DNA of 64,000 nucleotides from Bacillota bacterium (GTDB taxonomy: Bacteria > Bacillota > UBA4882 > UBA8346). A program made the position numbers and the translations under genes. Positions 17,301 to 27,419 of the stretch are shown piece by piece (position 1 is the stretch's first letter; each line of letters starts with the position of its first letter). The DNA is taken from positions 124,001-188,000 of the forward strand of contig JAEYPR010000002.1 in assembly GCA_023410535.1 (NCBI GenBank). Direction: 5' to 3'. The notes below the pieces were generated by a model, which saw only the letters and a program-made list of their open reading frames with translations, was not told where the DNA came from and ran no database searches.

Positions 17301-19412
17301 TTACCCGCCAACCAGATTGTCCCGCCGTCCTTTAACAGCGAGAAAATTCAAAAATACGGCGACGATTTCCGGATCGAACTGCGCGCCCGAATTCCGCTCC
17401 AATTCTTGAACGGCGGCCTCAAGCGTCATCCCTTGGTGATATGGGCGTTGATTAGTCATGGAGTCAAAGGCGTCGACCACAGCCAATATCCGGCATTCCA
17501 ACGGAATCGCCTCGCCTTGAAGACCGAAAGGATAACCGTTCCCGTCCCAGCGTTCGTGATGCCGTAAGATCAGATCGGCAATCGGATGGAGATCCGGGAC
17601 CGATTTGGCAATCCGGTAGCCAATATCGCTATGCTGGCGCATGGTGTTCTTCTCGGTTGCGGTGAGAATTCCGGGTTTTTTGAGAATCCGGTCGGGAATG
17701 CCGACTTTCCCGATATCATGAAATTGCCCTAACAAACGCAGATTGGTGATGGCCGAATCGGTCAAATTCAAATAAAGTCCCACTTCAACCAGCAGCTTTT
17801 GAATGCGTTGGGTGTGCGCCTCGGTGATCAGGTCCCGCGCTTCCAGCGTGCTTAATAACGCTTGGATCATTGCGTTCCGGACGCTTTGCACATGATTGAG
17901 CTTCTCTTTATACATGTAATTATCGGCCTCTTTGAAGAGGTCGATGATTTTCCGGGTGGGGTCGGCCACGGTATAGCCGATGGAGAGACTGAGATGCAAC
18001 GGCGTATTGAACTGATTGAAATCCTCGATCGCTTGCTGGATTTGGAGGTAAGCCTTCTTCAGCCTGGTTTTATCGCCAGCGGGAATCAGCACCGCAAACT
18101 CGTCGCCGCCGATCCGGGCGACGATCTCATTCTGATCAAAAGCGCCCCGAATCGCCTGCGCCGATGCGATTAACAACTGGTCCCCAACGTTATGGCCTAA
18201 CGAATCGTTGGCCAACTTCAAACCGTCAATGTCACAGATCATGATGCCGGTGGCCGCTTCCGGTTGGTCATCTAACTCCGCTAACTTCATTTCGAAATAG
18301 TTCCGGTTAAACAGTCCGGTCACCGCATCGTGCGAACTGAGGTAATGGAGTTGATTCTCTTTGAGGATCCTGGCGTCGATTTCGGCTTGTAGGTTTTCAA
18401 GAGCGGTGCGGTCTTGACAGAGCAGGATCGCTCCGGCGGAGCTCCCCTTGTGATCGTTGATTAACGCGGTTTGCAGATTGACCGGGAGTAAGGCGCCGGA
18501 TTGCTGAACGCAATAGGTCCCGCCATCGCAGCGGCACAACTCGGTTTGATTCCAACGGGCGCCTTCTGGCAATAGATCGCCTTTTAATACGGAGTCAATC
18601 GGTTGTCCAATCAGTTCTTGACTGGAATAGCCCAATTTTTCGTTGACCCGTTGATTATAATCGACAATCCGGTCGTGACAGTCCACCAGAAAGACCAGGT
18701 CGGTCACCTTGTTAACCACCGTTTTCAGCTTGATTAACGAAACCAATCCTGGGAACTGGTATTCGATGCTGGCATAAAGCAGGGCGAAGGCTAAGATCAG
18801 AATAATCAAGTGACCAAACGGAGGTACGGCTTCCAGATGAAAGCCGGGCGGGGGGACGTCGGCGATCAAGGATAAAATGAAGGTGATAAAACCGGCCCCG
18901 ATCAAGATCCGGGCTTGTTTCCGCTCCTGGGCGAGCGGCGTCTTGCGCCCCCACTGCCACAGTAAAATCAGGCAGGCGAGGGAGAAGCTATAGATATACA
19001 ATTCCTCGAAGAGGAAATAGACCGAAAATGCGTTGGGGACAATGGGCGCAAGATAATCATTGAGATACAACCGGAATAATAAAACAACCGCGCCCGGAGC
19101 ATACAGCGCCATCAGGCAGCCGTTTTTCAGCGGAAGTTGCAAGGTGCGATGGGTGAGCAACAAAACCATATGCAACACCAGACTGATATGAACGGTCCAG
19201 CCGGGAACCGCCAACTTATACCAGAGCTGATAACTTTGGGGAGTGGCGCTGAGGTACAAAAAGGTAAAGCAGAAGGAGTATTCCGCCATTCCGAGCGCCC
19301 ATAGCAAAAAGAGACGGTTCAAACGGGCTTTGGGGGCATTGTAAAATACGTAAAAGCCGAGAAAAAGGTAGATCAACACGGCCCAGGATGAAATGAAAGC
19401 AAAATAAATCAT
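17301..19412 (-). CDS. Cyclic-di-GMP protein: 7TM-PAS-GGDEF-HD-GYP
   Basis: This 703-residue signalling protein has an N-terminal block of about seven membrane helices (residues 1-225, of the type found ahead of some histidine kinases), a PAS domain (about 235-345), a GGDEF diguanylate cyclase (about 350-505) and an HD-GYP phosphodiesterase (about 520-690). Catalytic motifs look intact in both: RIGGDEFAVL, and HDIGKVGIPDRIL with HHERWDGNGYP. It may therefore both make and degrade cyclic-di-GMP in response to a signal at the membrane. It is convergent with exbD and stands alone. Start ATG has GAGG nine bases upstream. Confidence 0.92.
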   Translation of the reverse strand: MIYFAFISSWAVLIYLFLGFYVFYNAPKARLNRLFLLWALGMAEYSFCFTFLYLSATPQSYQLWYKLAVPGWTVHISLVLHMVLLLTHRTLQLPLKNGCLMALYAPGAVVLLFRLYLNDYLAPIVPNAFSVYFLFEELYIYSFSLACLILLWQWGRKTPLAQERKQARILIGAGFITFILSLIADVPPPGFHLEAVPPFGHLIILILAFALLYASIEYQFPGLVSLIKLKTVVNKVTDLVFLVDCHDRIVDYNQRVNEKLGYSSQELIGQPIDSVLKGDLLPEGARWNQTELCRCDGGTYCVQQSGALLPVNLQTALINDHKGSSAGAILLCQDRTALENLQAEIDARILKENQLHYLSSHDAVTGLFNRNYFEMKLAELDDQPEAATGIMICDIDGLKLANDSLGHNVGDQLLIASAQAIRGAFDQNEIVARIGGDEFAVLIPAGDKTRLKKAYLQIQQAIEDFNQFNTPLHLSLSIGYTVADPTRKIIDLFKEADNYMYKEKLNHVQSVRNAMIQALLSTLEARDLITEAHTQRIQKLLVEVGLYLNLTDSAITNLRLLGQFHDIGKVGIPDRILKKPGILTATEKNTMRQHSDIGYRIAKSVPDLHPIADLILRHHERWDGNGYPFGLQGEAIPLECRILAVVDAFDSMTNQRPYHQGMTLEAAVQELERNSGAQFDPEIVAVFLNFLAVKGRRDNLVGG

Positions 19413-19645
19413 CTTCGTTGCCTCTGATATCGTGAGCCGAATTGCCGGCGCTCGCCAGGTGCCAAGTGGCGGCCGGTTTTGTCAACCCACGTTCTGACGC
19501 TTGTTCTATTTGTATCCTACCATAATAAATTGGTTGTTGTATAGCCGCATCTTCGTTTTCAAACGGGATGGATAATATTTCGTCAAAAATTGCTTTCGAC
19601 GATTGGGGTAGGACCGGTTTTTTGGTAAAATAGAGTAAGTAGTCG

Positions 19646-19708
19646 TCCACGCTAGTTACCCCTCGCCGCTCGCGCGAGCGAATTACGAAATAGCTGGGTG
19701 AGCGTGGA
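19646..19708. repeat. Nested inverted repeat upstream of the PanE-like gene
   Basis: TCCACGCT (19646-19653) pairs with AGCGTGGA (19701-19708), ACCC with GGGT inside it, and GCTCGCGCGAGC forms a 12-bp palindrome at the centre. It ends 26 bases before the gene and may act as an operator or a leader hairpin. AGTCGTCCACGC at its left edge recurs at 20652-20663, just after the same gene. Confidence 0.5.
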
Positions 19709-19734
19709 TTATAAAGATGAGAGGGGTCGCTGCG

Positions 19735-20652
19735 ATGGTTGCCATTAAGAAAGTGTATATCTCGGGCTTGGGCGCGGTGGGAAGCGCATACGCCGGTCAA
19801 ATTTACCAGACGGACCCGGAGGCGCTGACGGTCATTGCCGATCCGGAACGGGTGGAACGGTATCGCCGGGAAGGAGTGAGCGTCAACGGCACGGTTTATC
19901 CGTTCCGGTTTGAAACGCCCCAAGCGGTTGCCGAACCCGCCGACTTAATCCTGATCGCCGTCAAACAACATCAGTTGACCGCAAGTATCGAAGCGTTGCG
20001 CAACTGCGTCGGCCAGGAGACGATCATCCTTTCCTTATTGAACGGAATTACCAGTGAAGAAACGGTCGGCGCGGCCTACGGCCTGGAAAAGGTGCTCTAT
20101 TCCTTCGTGGTTGGGACCGACGCCGTCAGGCTGGGAACGCAGACCCGCTACTCGCGGCTGGGAAAGATCGTTTTTGGCGAACCGGGGCAGGGGAACGATT
20201 CGCCTAAAGTCCAAACGGTCCGGGAGTTTTTCGACCGGGTTGGCGTCCCGTACGAGGTGCCTGAGGATATCCTGCGCGAGCTCTGGTGGAAGTTTATGAT
20301 GAATGTCGGGGTCAATCAAATCTCCGCTGTCTTAAAAGCGCCGTATGGGGTCTTTCAAAACGTGGGAGAAGCCCGCCAATTATTGGGGTTGGCTTCCGGG
20401 GAAGTCTTGTCCCTGGCGGAGCGCGCCGGGATCAATCTGACCGCCGCCGATATCGACCAATACCTCGAAATCATTGCGACCTTGGCGCCAGAAGGAAAAA
20501 CCTCGATGCTCCAGGACGTGGAGGCCGGGCGGAAGACGGAGGTGGAGAGCTTCGCCGGGACCGTGACGGCTTTAGGACGCCAATATGGAATCGCCACCCC
20601 GGTTAATGATCTGTTATGGCGAATGATCCGGACGTTGGAGCAGAGTTATTAA
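19735..20652 (+). CDS. Ketopantoate reductase family protein (PanE/ApbA-like)
   Basis: This 305-residue protein is an NADP-dependent 2-hydroxyacid reductase related to ketopantoate reductase. It has an N-terminal Rossmann motif (YISGLGAVGSAYAG), ILIAVKQHQ and LNGITSEE segments, and a helical C-terminal domain with the conserved LWWKFMMNVGVNQISA. The chemistry is thus reduction of a 2-oxoacid, but without other pantothenate genes nearby the real substrate is uncertain. Start is the ATG at 19735, since GAGAGGGG lies about eight bases upstream. It stands alone behind a nested inverted repeat. Confidence 0.85.
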   Translation: MVAIKKVYISGLGAVGSAYAGQIYQTDPEALTVIADPERVERYRREGVSVNGTVYPFRFETPQAVAEPADLILIAVKQHQLTASIEALRNCVGQETIILSLLNGITSEETVGAAYGLEKVLYSFVVGTDAVRLGTQTRYSRLGKIVFGEPGQGNDSPKVQTVREFFDRVGVPYEVPEDILRELWWKFMMNVGVNQISAVLKAPYGVFQNVGEARQLLGLASGEVLSLAERAGINLTAADIDQYLEIIATLAPEGKTSMLQDVEAGRKTEVESFAGTVTALGRQYGIATPVNDLLWRMIRTLEQSY

Positions 20653-20688
20653 GTCGTCCACGCCTGGGTGACACATAGGCAGCTGAAA

Positions 20689-21279
20689 CTATTTTCGCAG
20701 GATGGCGCGGATCATCTCTAACCGGACCTGGTCAAACTGGGCAAAAAGCGCTTGCGCTCGCTCCGGCGCTTGATAGACTTTCCAATACCCGTTAAAGATG
20801 AAGTTGCGGCCTTGATTTTCAATGAAGCCGGCGACATCGGCGGCGGGGATCCCTAAAAAGATTCCGATTTCGTGCGGAAAGCAACGCTTCAAACGGTGTT
20901 TCAAGCAGGTCAGGCAACTGTCGATGCCAAACCGTACCGGATACCCGAGGTTTTCCAGATACATTCGGTTCTCCGGGTGATACAGCGCCGCCGCGAGGGC
21001 GAAACGGTTAAAGAAAAGAACCAAGGTTGCACCGGGCTGACGGCGCAGTTCATAACCGGTCAGCCCTAGGCTCCAACCCAAACGGCGCGGAAATTCCAGC
21101 CGGTGCGTCCTCCATAAACGGTTCAGATCGCGGCCGGTTTGGCCAAAGTTAAGCAGCGTGGCCGGTTTGAGCGCGGCAATGGTCGGAGCACAACTGAAGA
21201 TGATCCGGGACTGTAGATAGGCAATGTCATCAAGTTGCTGTTGATAGGCAGAAAAATGTACGAGCCATTGTTTTTGCAT
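20689..21279 (-). CDS. DUF3793 family protein
   Basis: This 196-residue soluble protein belongs to DUF3793, found mainly in anaerobic Bacillota. Typical features are a Cys-rich stretch (CLTCLKHRLKRCFPHE), EIGIFLGIPAADVAGFIEN and GYWKVYQAPERAQALF. The function is unknown; the clustered Cys and His residues hint at metal binding, but that is inference. Start is set at the ATG at 21279 with AAAGGTC just upstream; an earlier in-frame ATG at 21315 has no ribosome site. Confidence 0.75.
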   Translation of the reverse strand: MQKQWLVHFSAYQQQLDDIAYLQSRIIFSCAPTIAALKPATLLNFGQTGRDLNRLWRTHRLEFPRRLGWSLGLTGYELRRQPGATLVLFFNRFALAAALYHPENRMYLENLGYPVRFGIDSCLTCLKHRLKRCFPHEIGIFLGIPAADVAGFIENQGRNFIFNGYWKVYQAPERAQALFAQFDQVRLEMIRAILRK

Positions 21280-21491
21280 GTTGACCTTTACGTAACACAC
21301 TCCTGCGTTTAGCATACCAAACGCAACGCCGAATCATGCTCGTCCAAAACACCAACTCTTTCCAATTTCCACGACGTGAAAATCGCGTTGGACATTTGTT
21401 AAAAATTTCCTATTAATAATAATTTTGAAAGGTAAACTGGGCGCTTCAGCGAATTAATATGCTTGCGATGAAGAAAATCGGAGGTGTTTTA

Positions 21492-24400
21492 ATGTTCCAA
21501 GCGAAAAAAGCTTATGCCCTGTTGTTAAGTTTCGTCGTGCTTTTGGCCTTGTTTGGCTTTGCGGCGGTCCAAGCGGAAAACCAAGTCAAGATTACGATTT
21601 TAGGGACCAGTGATCTTCATGGCCGGCTCTATCCATGGGACTACGCTATTGATACCGAAGATCCCGGATCCGGTCTAGCCAAGGTCGCCACGGTTGTCAA
21701 ACAGGTGCGCGCTGAAAATCCTCATACCATTTTGGTGGACAACGGCGATACCGTTCAGGACAATATGGCGGAGTTGTTCAACGATGAAAAAGTTCACCCC
21801 ATGATCCAAGCCCTCAATGAGCTTCATTACGATACCTGGACCCCAGGTAACCATGAGTTCAATTTTGGAATGGATTTCTTCAACCGCTGCGTCAACGGTT
21901 CGAAAGCGACCGTGCTCGCCGCCAACCTCTATCAGGAGGACGGCAAACGTTATCTCAAACCATACAAGATCATCGACGTCGCGGGCGTCCGGGTGGCGGT
22001 GATCGGGATCACCAATCCGTTGGTGCCGCGGTTCGAGGCCAGCACTCCGGCTAACTTCAAGGGTTTGACCTTCACCGACCCGATCGTTGAGACCAAAAAG
22101 GTCATTGCCGAGTTAAAAGGTCAAGCCGATGTTTTGATTGGCGTAATGCATATCGGTGTCGATCCGGAATACGGCATGGAAGGCTCCGGGGTCAAAGCCG
22201 TGGCCGCCGCCAATCCGGAGTTGACCGCTATTGTCTGCGGCCATGCCCACATGGATATCCCCAGCCAGATGATTAACGGGGTGTTGGTGGTCGAGCCGAA
22301 AGTCAGCGGGAATAAAGTCTCCCGGATTGATTTGGCGGTGGCGAAAGTGAACGGCGTTTGGACCGTCAAATCCAAAACCGGCAGCAATATCGACACCACG
22401 AAAGTCGCGGCCGATCAGGAGCTGTTGGCTAAGTTCAAATGGGTTCACGACCGCTCCGAAGCCGACGTCAATACCGTCATCGGTAAAGTAGCCGGCGACT
22501 ATTTGCCGAGCCTGGAGATTTTACCGGGCATCCCGACGGCGCAAGTTCAAGATACCGCCTTGATGGACTTCATCAATGAAGTGCAGCTTTACTATACCAA
22601 AGCGGAAATCTCCGCCGCGGCGCTTTTCAGCAATACCTCCAATCTGACCAAGGGCGATTTCAAAAAGAAAGATGTCGCCAATATCTACAAATATACCAAT
22701 ACCCTGATCACGGTTAAAGTTACCGGAAAACAGTTAAAAGCCTATATGGAATGGTCCGCTCAGTATTACAACGAGGCCAAACCGGGCGATGTCACCGTTA
22801 GCTTCAACCCCAACGTCCGCGGTTACAATTACGATCTGTTCGCCGGCGTCAACTACGAGATTAATATCGCCGCACCGGTTGGCAAACGGATTGAGAATCT
22901 GACCTTTAAAGGTAAACCGGTCACCGACGCCCAGACCTTCACTTTAGCGGTGAACAATTATCGCTACGGCAATATGGTGAAGGATAACATCTTTAACGAA
23001 GCCGACAAAGTCTACGATTCCTACGAAGCCATGGGCGACAAAGGCCGGCTGCGCGATCTGATCGTCGACTACGTTCAAAAGATGGGTACCGTTGCGCCGA
23101 AGTTGGATAACAACTGGAAGATCACCGGGGTGGACCTGGACCATCCGTTAAAAGACGAGATTTACAATAAAGTCCGCGCCAACGTCATTACGATTCCGAT
23201 GGCGGTGGATGGCCGGACGCCCAATGTCAAATCCCTCAATGTTTACGAACTTTGCAGTAGCGGCGTTTTAAATTACCGGATCATTGATGTGTTGGATATC
23301 ACCGACTTCCATGGTTCGCTGCTCCCGATGGGCAAAAATATCGGGATCGTGAAACTCGTCGGCGAAGTGAAAAAACAACGCGCCGCCAACCCCAACGGCA
23401 CCATTTTGGTCAGCGCCGGAGATCTGTTCCAAGGCAGCGCCGAGTCGAACCTGCTCTACGGTAAACCGGTCGCCGCTTGTCTGAAAGAAGCTGGTGTGGC
23501 CGTCTCTGCGATCGGCAATCATGAATATGATTGGGGCATCCAGCGGATCAGCGATTGGGAAGCGGTCGGCGGGTTTAAGTTTATCGCCGCCAATATTTAT
23601 GACCGGAAGACCAATCAACCGGCAAACTATGCCAAACCGTATCAGATCTTTGAAGTTGGCGGCGTCAAGGTCGCCTTCATCGGTCTGACGACTCCGGAAA
23701 CAGCTTGGAAAACCAAACCGGAGAATGTGGCCGACATTGAATTTAAAGATCCGGTTGCGGTTTTACCGGCCTACGTGAAGGAAGCACGGGCGGCCGGTGC
23801 CGATATCGTGATCGCCTTAGGGCACTTAGGCGGTACCGCCGATAAAGCCGGCAACATCACCGGCGAAGCGGCTGATTTAGTCAAGGTGGAAGGCTTGGAC
23901 GGAATTTTAGCCGGACACTCGCATGAGATGGTCGTTGGCCAAGTCGGGAAAATTCCTTTTGTAATGGCCTATTACAATGGACGTTCCCTGGGGCACTTGA
24001 CCTTCATTGTCGAGAAGAACCGTCCGAAAGTGGTCAGCAGCAAAGCAACCTTGGATAACCTTTTCTTACGTCCGACCACGTTGCCTGATGATCAGGCCAC
24101 TAAGGATATCTTGGCGAAATACCTGGACAACATTCAACCGATTCTCGCTGAGAAGATTGGTGTGGCGCAGATCGATCTGAATCATGATACGAAAGCACCG
24201 TCGGTCATGGGCGAATGGGTCTGTGACATCATGCGGGAACGTACCGGCGCGCAGATCGGTTTCCAAAACGGCGGCGGCCTGCGGATTTCACTGCCGAAAG
24301 GCGATCTGACCGTGGGTGGTCTCTATCAAGTGATGCCGTTCGACAACACGTTGGTGACCGCTAAATTAACCGGCGCTCAGGTCCGCGAGACGGTCGAAAA

Positions 24401-24740
24401 CGGTCTCGACAACCAAAAGGTCGGTTATTTCGGTCAACTCTCCGGCCTGTTTGTCACCTACGATCTGAGCCAACCCTTTGGTCAACGGATCGTCACCATT
24501 ACCTTGGAAAACGGCGAGCCGATCGACAATAACAAGCTTTATACGGTGGTCGCCAACGACTTCATGTTCTCCGGCGGCGACATGTACCTCTCCTTGAAAC
24601 AAGGCAAGGAAGTCAAGGACACCGGCGTGCCGATCCGCGATTCGTTGATCGAGTACATCCGGGCCAAAAAAGAGATCAATCCGGTCTACCGCGATTGCCA
24701 AAAACCGGTGGCGGCTCCGGCAGTGAAACCGGCCGCGTAA
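21492..24740 (+). CDS. Secreted double 5'-nucleotidase / cyclic-nucleotide phosphodiesterase
   Basis: This 1082-residue exported enzyme has two complete 5'-nucleotidase units in tandem. It starts with a signal peptide (MFQAKKAYALLLSFVVLLAL, cleavage near VQA). Unit 1 has a metallophosphoesterase domain (GTSDLHGRLYPWD, DNGDTVQ, GNHEFNFG, CGHAHMD; about residues 35-250) and a nucleotidase C domain (about 320-540). Unit 2 repeats the plan (ITDFHGS, SAGDLFQGS, GNHEYDWG, LAGHSHE; about 600-800; then FQNGGGLR in the C domain). Such enzymes remove phosphate from nucleotides outside the cytoplasm for salvage. The ATG at 21492 follows GGAGGTG. Confidence 0.93.
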   Translation: MFQAKKAYALLLSFVVLLALFGFAAVQAENQVKITILGTSDLHGRLYPWDYAIDTEDPGSGLAKVATVVKQVRAENPHTILVDNGDTVQDNMAELFNDEKVHPMIQALNELHYDTWTPGNHEFNFGMDFFNRCVNGSKATVLAANLYQEDGKRYLKPYKIIDVAGVRVAVIGITNPLVPRFEASTPANFKGLTFTDPIVETKKVIAELKGQADVLIGVMHIGVDPEYGMEGSGVKAVAAANPELTAIVCGHAHMDIPSQMINGVLVVEPKVSGNKVSRIDLAVAKVNGVWTVKSKTGSNIDTTKVAADQELLAKFKWVHDRSEADVNTVIGKVAGDYLPSLEILPGIPTAQVQDTALMDFINEVQLYYTKAEISAAALFSNTSNLTKGDFKKKDVANIYKYTNTLITVKVTGKQLKAYMEWSAQYYNEAKPGDVTVSFNPNVRGYNYDLFAGVNYEINIAAPVGKRIENLTFKGKPVTDAQTFTLAVNNYRYGNMVKDNIFNEADKVYDSYEAMGDKGRLRDLIVDYVQKMGTVAPKLDNNWKITGVDLDHPLKDEIYNKVRANVITIPMAVDGRTPNVKSLNVYELCSSGVLNYRIIDVLDITDFHGSLLPMGKNIGIVKLVGEVKKQRAANPNGTILVSAGDLFQGSAESNLLYGKPVAACLKEAGVAVSAIGNHEYDWGIQRISDWEAVGGFKFIAANIYDRKTNQPANYAKPYQIFEVGGVKVAFIGLTTPETAWKTKPENVADIEFKDPVAVLPAYVKEARAAGADIVIALGHLGGTADKAGNITGEAADLVKVEGLDGILAGHSHEMVVGQVGKIPFVMAYYNGRSLGHLTFIVEKNRPKVVSSKATLDNLFLRPTTLPDDQATKDILAKYLDNIQPILAEKIGVAQIDLNHDTKAPSVMGEWVCDIMRERTGAQIGFQNGGGLRISLPKGDLTVGGLYQVMPFDNTLVTAKLTGAQVRETVENGLDNQKVGYFGQLSGLFVTYDLSQPFGQRIVTITLENGEPIDNNKLYTVVANDFMFSGGDMYLSLKQGKEVKDTGVPIRDSLIEYIRAKKEINPVYRDCQKPVAAPAVKPAA

Positions 24741-24754
24741 GACATTCAGATTCA

Positions 24755-24787
24755 AAAAAGACCCGTTCTTTGGTGAACGGGTCTTTT
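24755..24787. terminator. Bidirectional terminator
   Basis: AAAAGACCCGTTC pairs with GAACGGGTCTTTT around a short loop, with A-runs on one side and T-runs on the other. It separates the convergent nucleotidase and RCC1 genes and suits both. Confidence 0.85.
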
Positions 24788-24798
24788 GATTTTATTGA

Positions 24799-26877
24799 CT
24801 ATAAATTGATTGCAACCGGGATTGAACTGTTTGTCTGCGAACCGTTCCCGAGTTGGCCGTCGCTGTTCAGCCCCCACGCCCACCATGAACCGCTAGTGAT
24901 TTGGATGAGAGAGCTTTGACCGCCGGCTGAAATTGCGACGGCGTTATAACCGGTCAACTGGTTAGGGGTTCCATCGGTCAATGCCCCGGCGGATCCTAAC
25001 TGATCAGCGTTGTTGGTCCCCCAGAGCCAAACACTGCCATCATTTTTGAGGATGATGGTGTGAAATGAAGCGGTGGCAATTTGTTGCACGTTACTAACGC
25101 CAGGAACTTGGGTTGGAGAAGGGAACGCTGAGTTGGACAGTTTGCCCAAAGGGTAAGAGGAATTATTGCCCCAGCCATACACCAAGCCGTTGTTGGCAAC
25201 GGCTAAACTGTGCGTAGCGGCGGCACAAATTGCTTTAATATTGGAAAGCGGTGTTACCTGTTTTGGTTGCGGGTTACTGTTTTTTGTGCCGTCGCCGAGT
25301 TGACCGAAGACGTTATTCCCCCAGGACCAGATCGTTCCATCGGTTTTCAAGGCGATCCCGTGATATTGACCGCAGGCGACCGCCCTAATGTCGGTTAAGC
25401 CGGAGACAGGTACCGGTTCTTTGCTCGCCGTGGTATTTCCCGTGCCTAGTTGGCCGTAATTATTCCCACCCCACGACCAGACCGTGCCATCCTGTTTTAC
25501 AGCCAGGCTGAAGTTGGTTCCGGCGGCGATGGCGATGACATCGTGCAAAATAACTTGGGGACTGGTGACATTAGTGGTGGTATTATTGCCGATTTGCCCC
25601 TGATCGTTCAACCCCCAAGCGTAGAGCGTGCCATTGCCTAGCAAAGCCAAGCTATGGTCCGTACCGGCGGCCACTTGGATTGCATTGGTCAATCCGGGGA
25701 CCGGTACCGGTGTAGTAGCGGTTGACGATCCGGCGCCAAGTTGTCCATAATTATTTTTACCCCAGGCGTAAACTTGACCGTTTTTAATGGCCAGGCTATG
25801 ACTGGCTCCCATCGCCAGGGTATGTGTCCCGGCTTGAGGCGTCGTTCCCGGAACGGAGGTTGGTGTCGCGGTCGGGGCGAGCGTGGCACCCGCCGGAATG
25901 ACTTTGAAATAAAGCGTGGCGGAGCTCAAAACGCTCCCCTTGGTTACCATGAGATCAAGCCGGTAAGGCCGTGGTTGCAGTCCGGCCCCGAGGGTAATGA
26001 CCGGAGTGGTTTGGTCCGTCAGTAAAACTCCGTTGAGATACCATTTGTAGCTGTCGACCAGTTCCGACGGGGTCGCTTGAACGGTCATGGTCGTTCCTTG
26101 CCGCAACTCGCTTTGTTGGCCGGCGAAGGTGATATTGATGGGGTTTTGAATGATCGGGACGACAATGATCCCGATTCCGCCTTCGACCGGGTCGATCGTA
26201 TCGACGGTTAACGGATAATTTCCGGCCGAGGTCTGACTGGCAAGGATCCGGACGGCTTCGATTCCGCTCCAGACTGCTGTCGACCCGTCGCAAAGTTGCA
26301 CTGTTAAGCAGTAATAACCAGCGGGGATTTGCAGGTTTTCATAGGTTGCCGCTAATTTGTCGCCGGCCAGAGTGAAATTCAGGTTAGCAAACAAGTTTCC
26401 ATTACTGGAAAAAAGCGTGCCGTTAATCGCCGGATTAGCGATGAGCTGCTCCGGCCAGGATAGGCCGATCTTTAAAATGCCGTTTCCTTGTAACGGTAAG
26501 ACTTCAATCATGACTTCGGAGGTTGAACCGCCCTTCACTGCGGCGCTGGCATACCCGGCGGCAATGTTGGTGCCGGAGGCGTTGTAAGCGTCAATGGTGA
26601 TGCTCCAGGTTCCGATCGCCAAAGCCTCAATGGTGATTGCGCCGTCGGTGACTCCCGTTTTTTGAACCGGGGAGCTGCCTTCCGGACCGGTGCAAGCGAT
26701 ATTGTAATAAGCAATTTTCATATCAATGGTGGGTTGAATGGTTTTGGCCGTAAATTGCGTGTTGGCGATTTGCAGCTTAATCGCGCCCGAAGCGGATTTT
26801 GCCGGTTTGGACTTGCTGCCACCGCAACCGGATAAAACAAGTATGAAAATGAATATGATAAGTACGACTCGTTTCAT
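24799..26877 (-). CDS. RCC1-repeat lipoprotein
   Basis: This 692-residue protein is exported and lipid-anchored: the lipobox is VLSGC with Cys18. Residues 30-230 resemble small beta-sandwich domains, and residues 235-330 an Ig-like fold. Residues about 350-690 form some seven RCC1 repeats of about 50 residues, each with the pattern H(S/G)LAL-DG-W-WG-N--GQLG; they should close into a seven-bladed propeller. In bacteria such proteins are usually surface or periplasmic binding modules; the partner is unknown. Start is the ATG at 26877 with GGGGGAGG eight bases upstream. It stands alone. Confidence 0.88.
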   Translation of the reverse strand: MKRVVLIIFIFILVLSGCGGSKSKPAKSASGAIKLQIANTQFTAKTIQPTIDMKIAYYNIACTGPEGSSPVQKTGVTDGAITIEALAIGTWSITIDAYNASGTNIAAGYASAAVKGGSTSEVMIEVLPLQGNGILKIGLSWPEQLIANPAINGTLFSSNGNLFANLNFTLAGDKLAATYENLQIPAGYYCLTVQLCDGSTAVWSGIEAVRILASQTSAGNYPLTVDTIDPVEGGIGIIVVPIIQNPINITFAGQQSELRQGTTMTVQATPSELVDSYKWYLNGVLLTDQTTPVITLGAGLQPRPYRLDLMVTKGSVLSSATLYFKVIPAGATLAPTATPTSVPGTTPQAGTHTLAMGASHSLAIKNGQVYAWGKNNYGQLGAGSSTATTPVPVPGLTNAIQVAAGTDHSLALLGNGTLYAWGLNDQGQIGNNTTTNVTSPQVILHDVIAIAAGTNFSLAVKQDGTVWSWGGNNYGQLGTGNTTASKEPVPVSGLTDIRAVACGQYHGIALKTDGTIWSWGNNVFGQLGDGTKNSNPQPKQVTPLSNIKAICAAATHSLAVANNGLVYGWGNNSSYPLGKLSNSAFPSPTQVPGVSNVQQIATASFHTIILKNDGSVWLWGTNNADQLGSAGALTDGTPNQLTGYNAVAISAGGQSSLIQITSGSWWAWGLNSDGQLGNGSQTNSSIPVAINL

Positions 26878-26962
26878 GAATATAACCTCCCCCAAATCTT
26901 ACTTATTTCCAATATTATACATGAGAGCCGCGAATCCTGCCGATAATTCGAAGTTTTTGTAA

Positions 26963-27419
26963 GAAATATACAAAAAACCAATTAATTTCTATGTGTGGAT
27001 CGTCGATGCAAGACGCGAGCCGTTCATGGCGGCGACCTGTCGGGCGCGTTCGCGCCGGAGGTGCGGTCCTGGCGACTTTTGCCAGCCGGTGCGCCGATAA
27101 GCTCCGGAGACAAAAAGCTGCGAAGGGGATAATGTTTTTTCATTCACACGAATGATTTTAATCAACAAAATCCGCAATATGTCCAAAATGTTGTGATTCC
27201 TTTGCCAGTGGTGACGAATAGCACGAGGGAGATAACTAAATATTTGGGGGTTTAGAGGCTATCTTCGGAAGGGCTACCGTTACAAAAAAACGGGAATTAT
27301 GGTAGTGGAAGTGGTTCCGGCTGAGATACAAGGGTCTTTGTTCGACTAGGTTGCGGGGGAAACATGATGAAATTACGAAGGCTGTTAGGAAGGTGAACTC
27401 CATTGAGTTGGGCGATAAC
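26963..27419. other. Intergenic stretch with a GC-rich hairpin segment
   Basis: No gene is supported in this 450-base gap. Bases 27010-27130 are distinctly GC-rich and hold two inverted repeats, GGCGCG-TT-CGCGCC and CTGGC-N7-GCCAG, in the style of an intergenic repeat element. Only one copy lies in this window, so repeat status is unproven. Bases 27190-27400 show nothing recognisable. Confidence 0.4.

Noticed and set aside
19641..20663. Attachment sites of an integrated element
   Set aside because: The direct repeats are only 12 bp and there is no integrase or tRNA gene.
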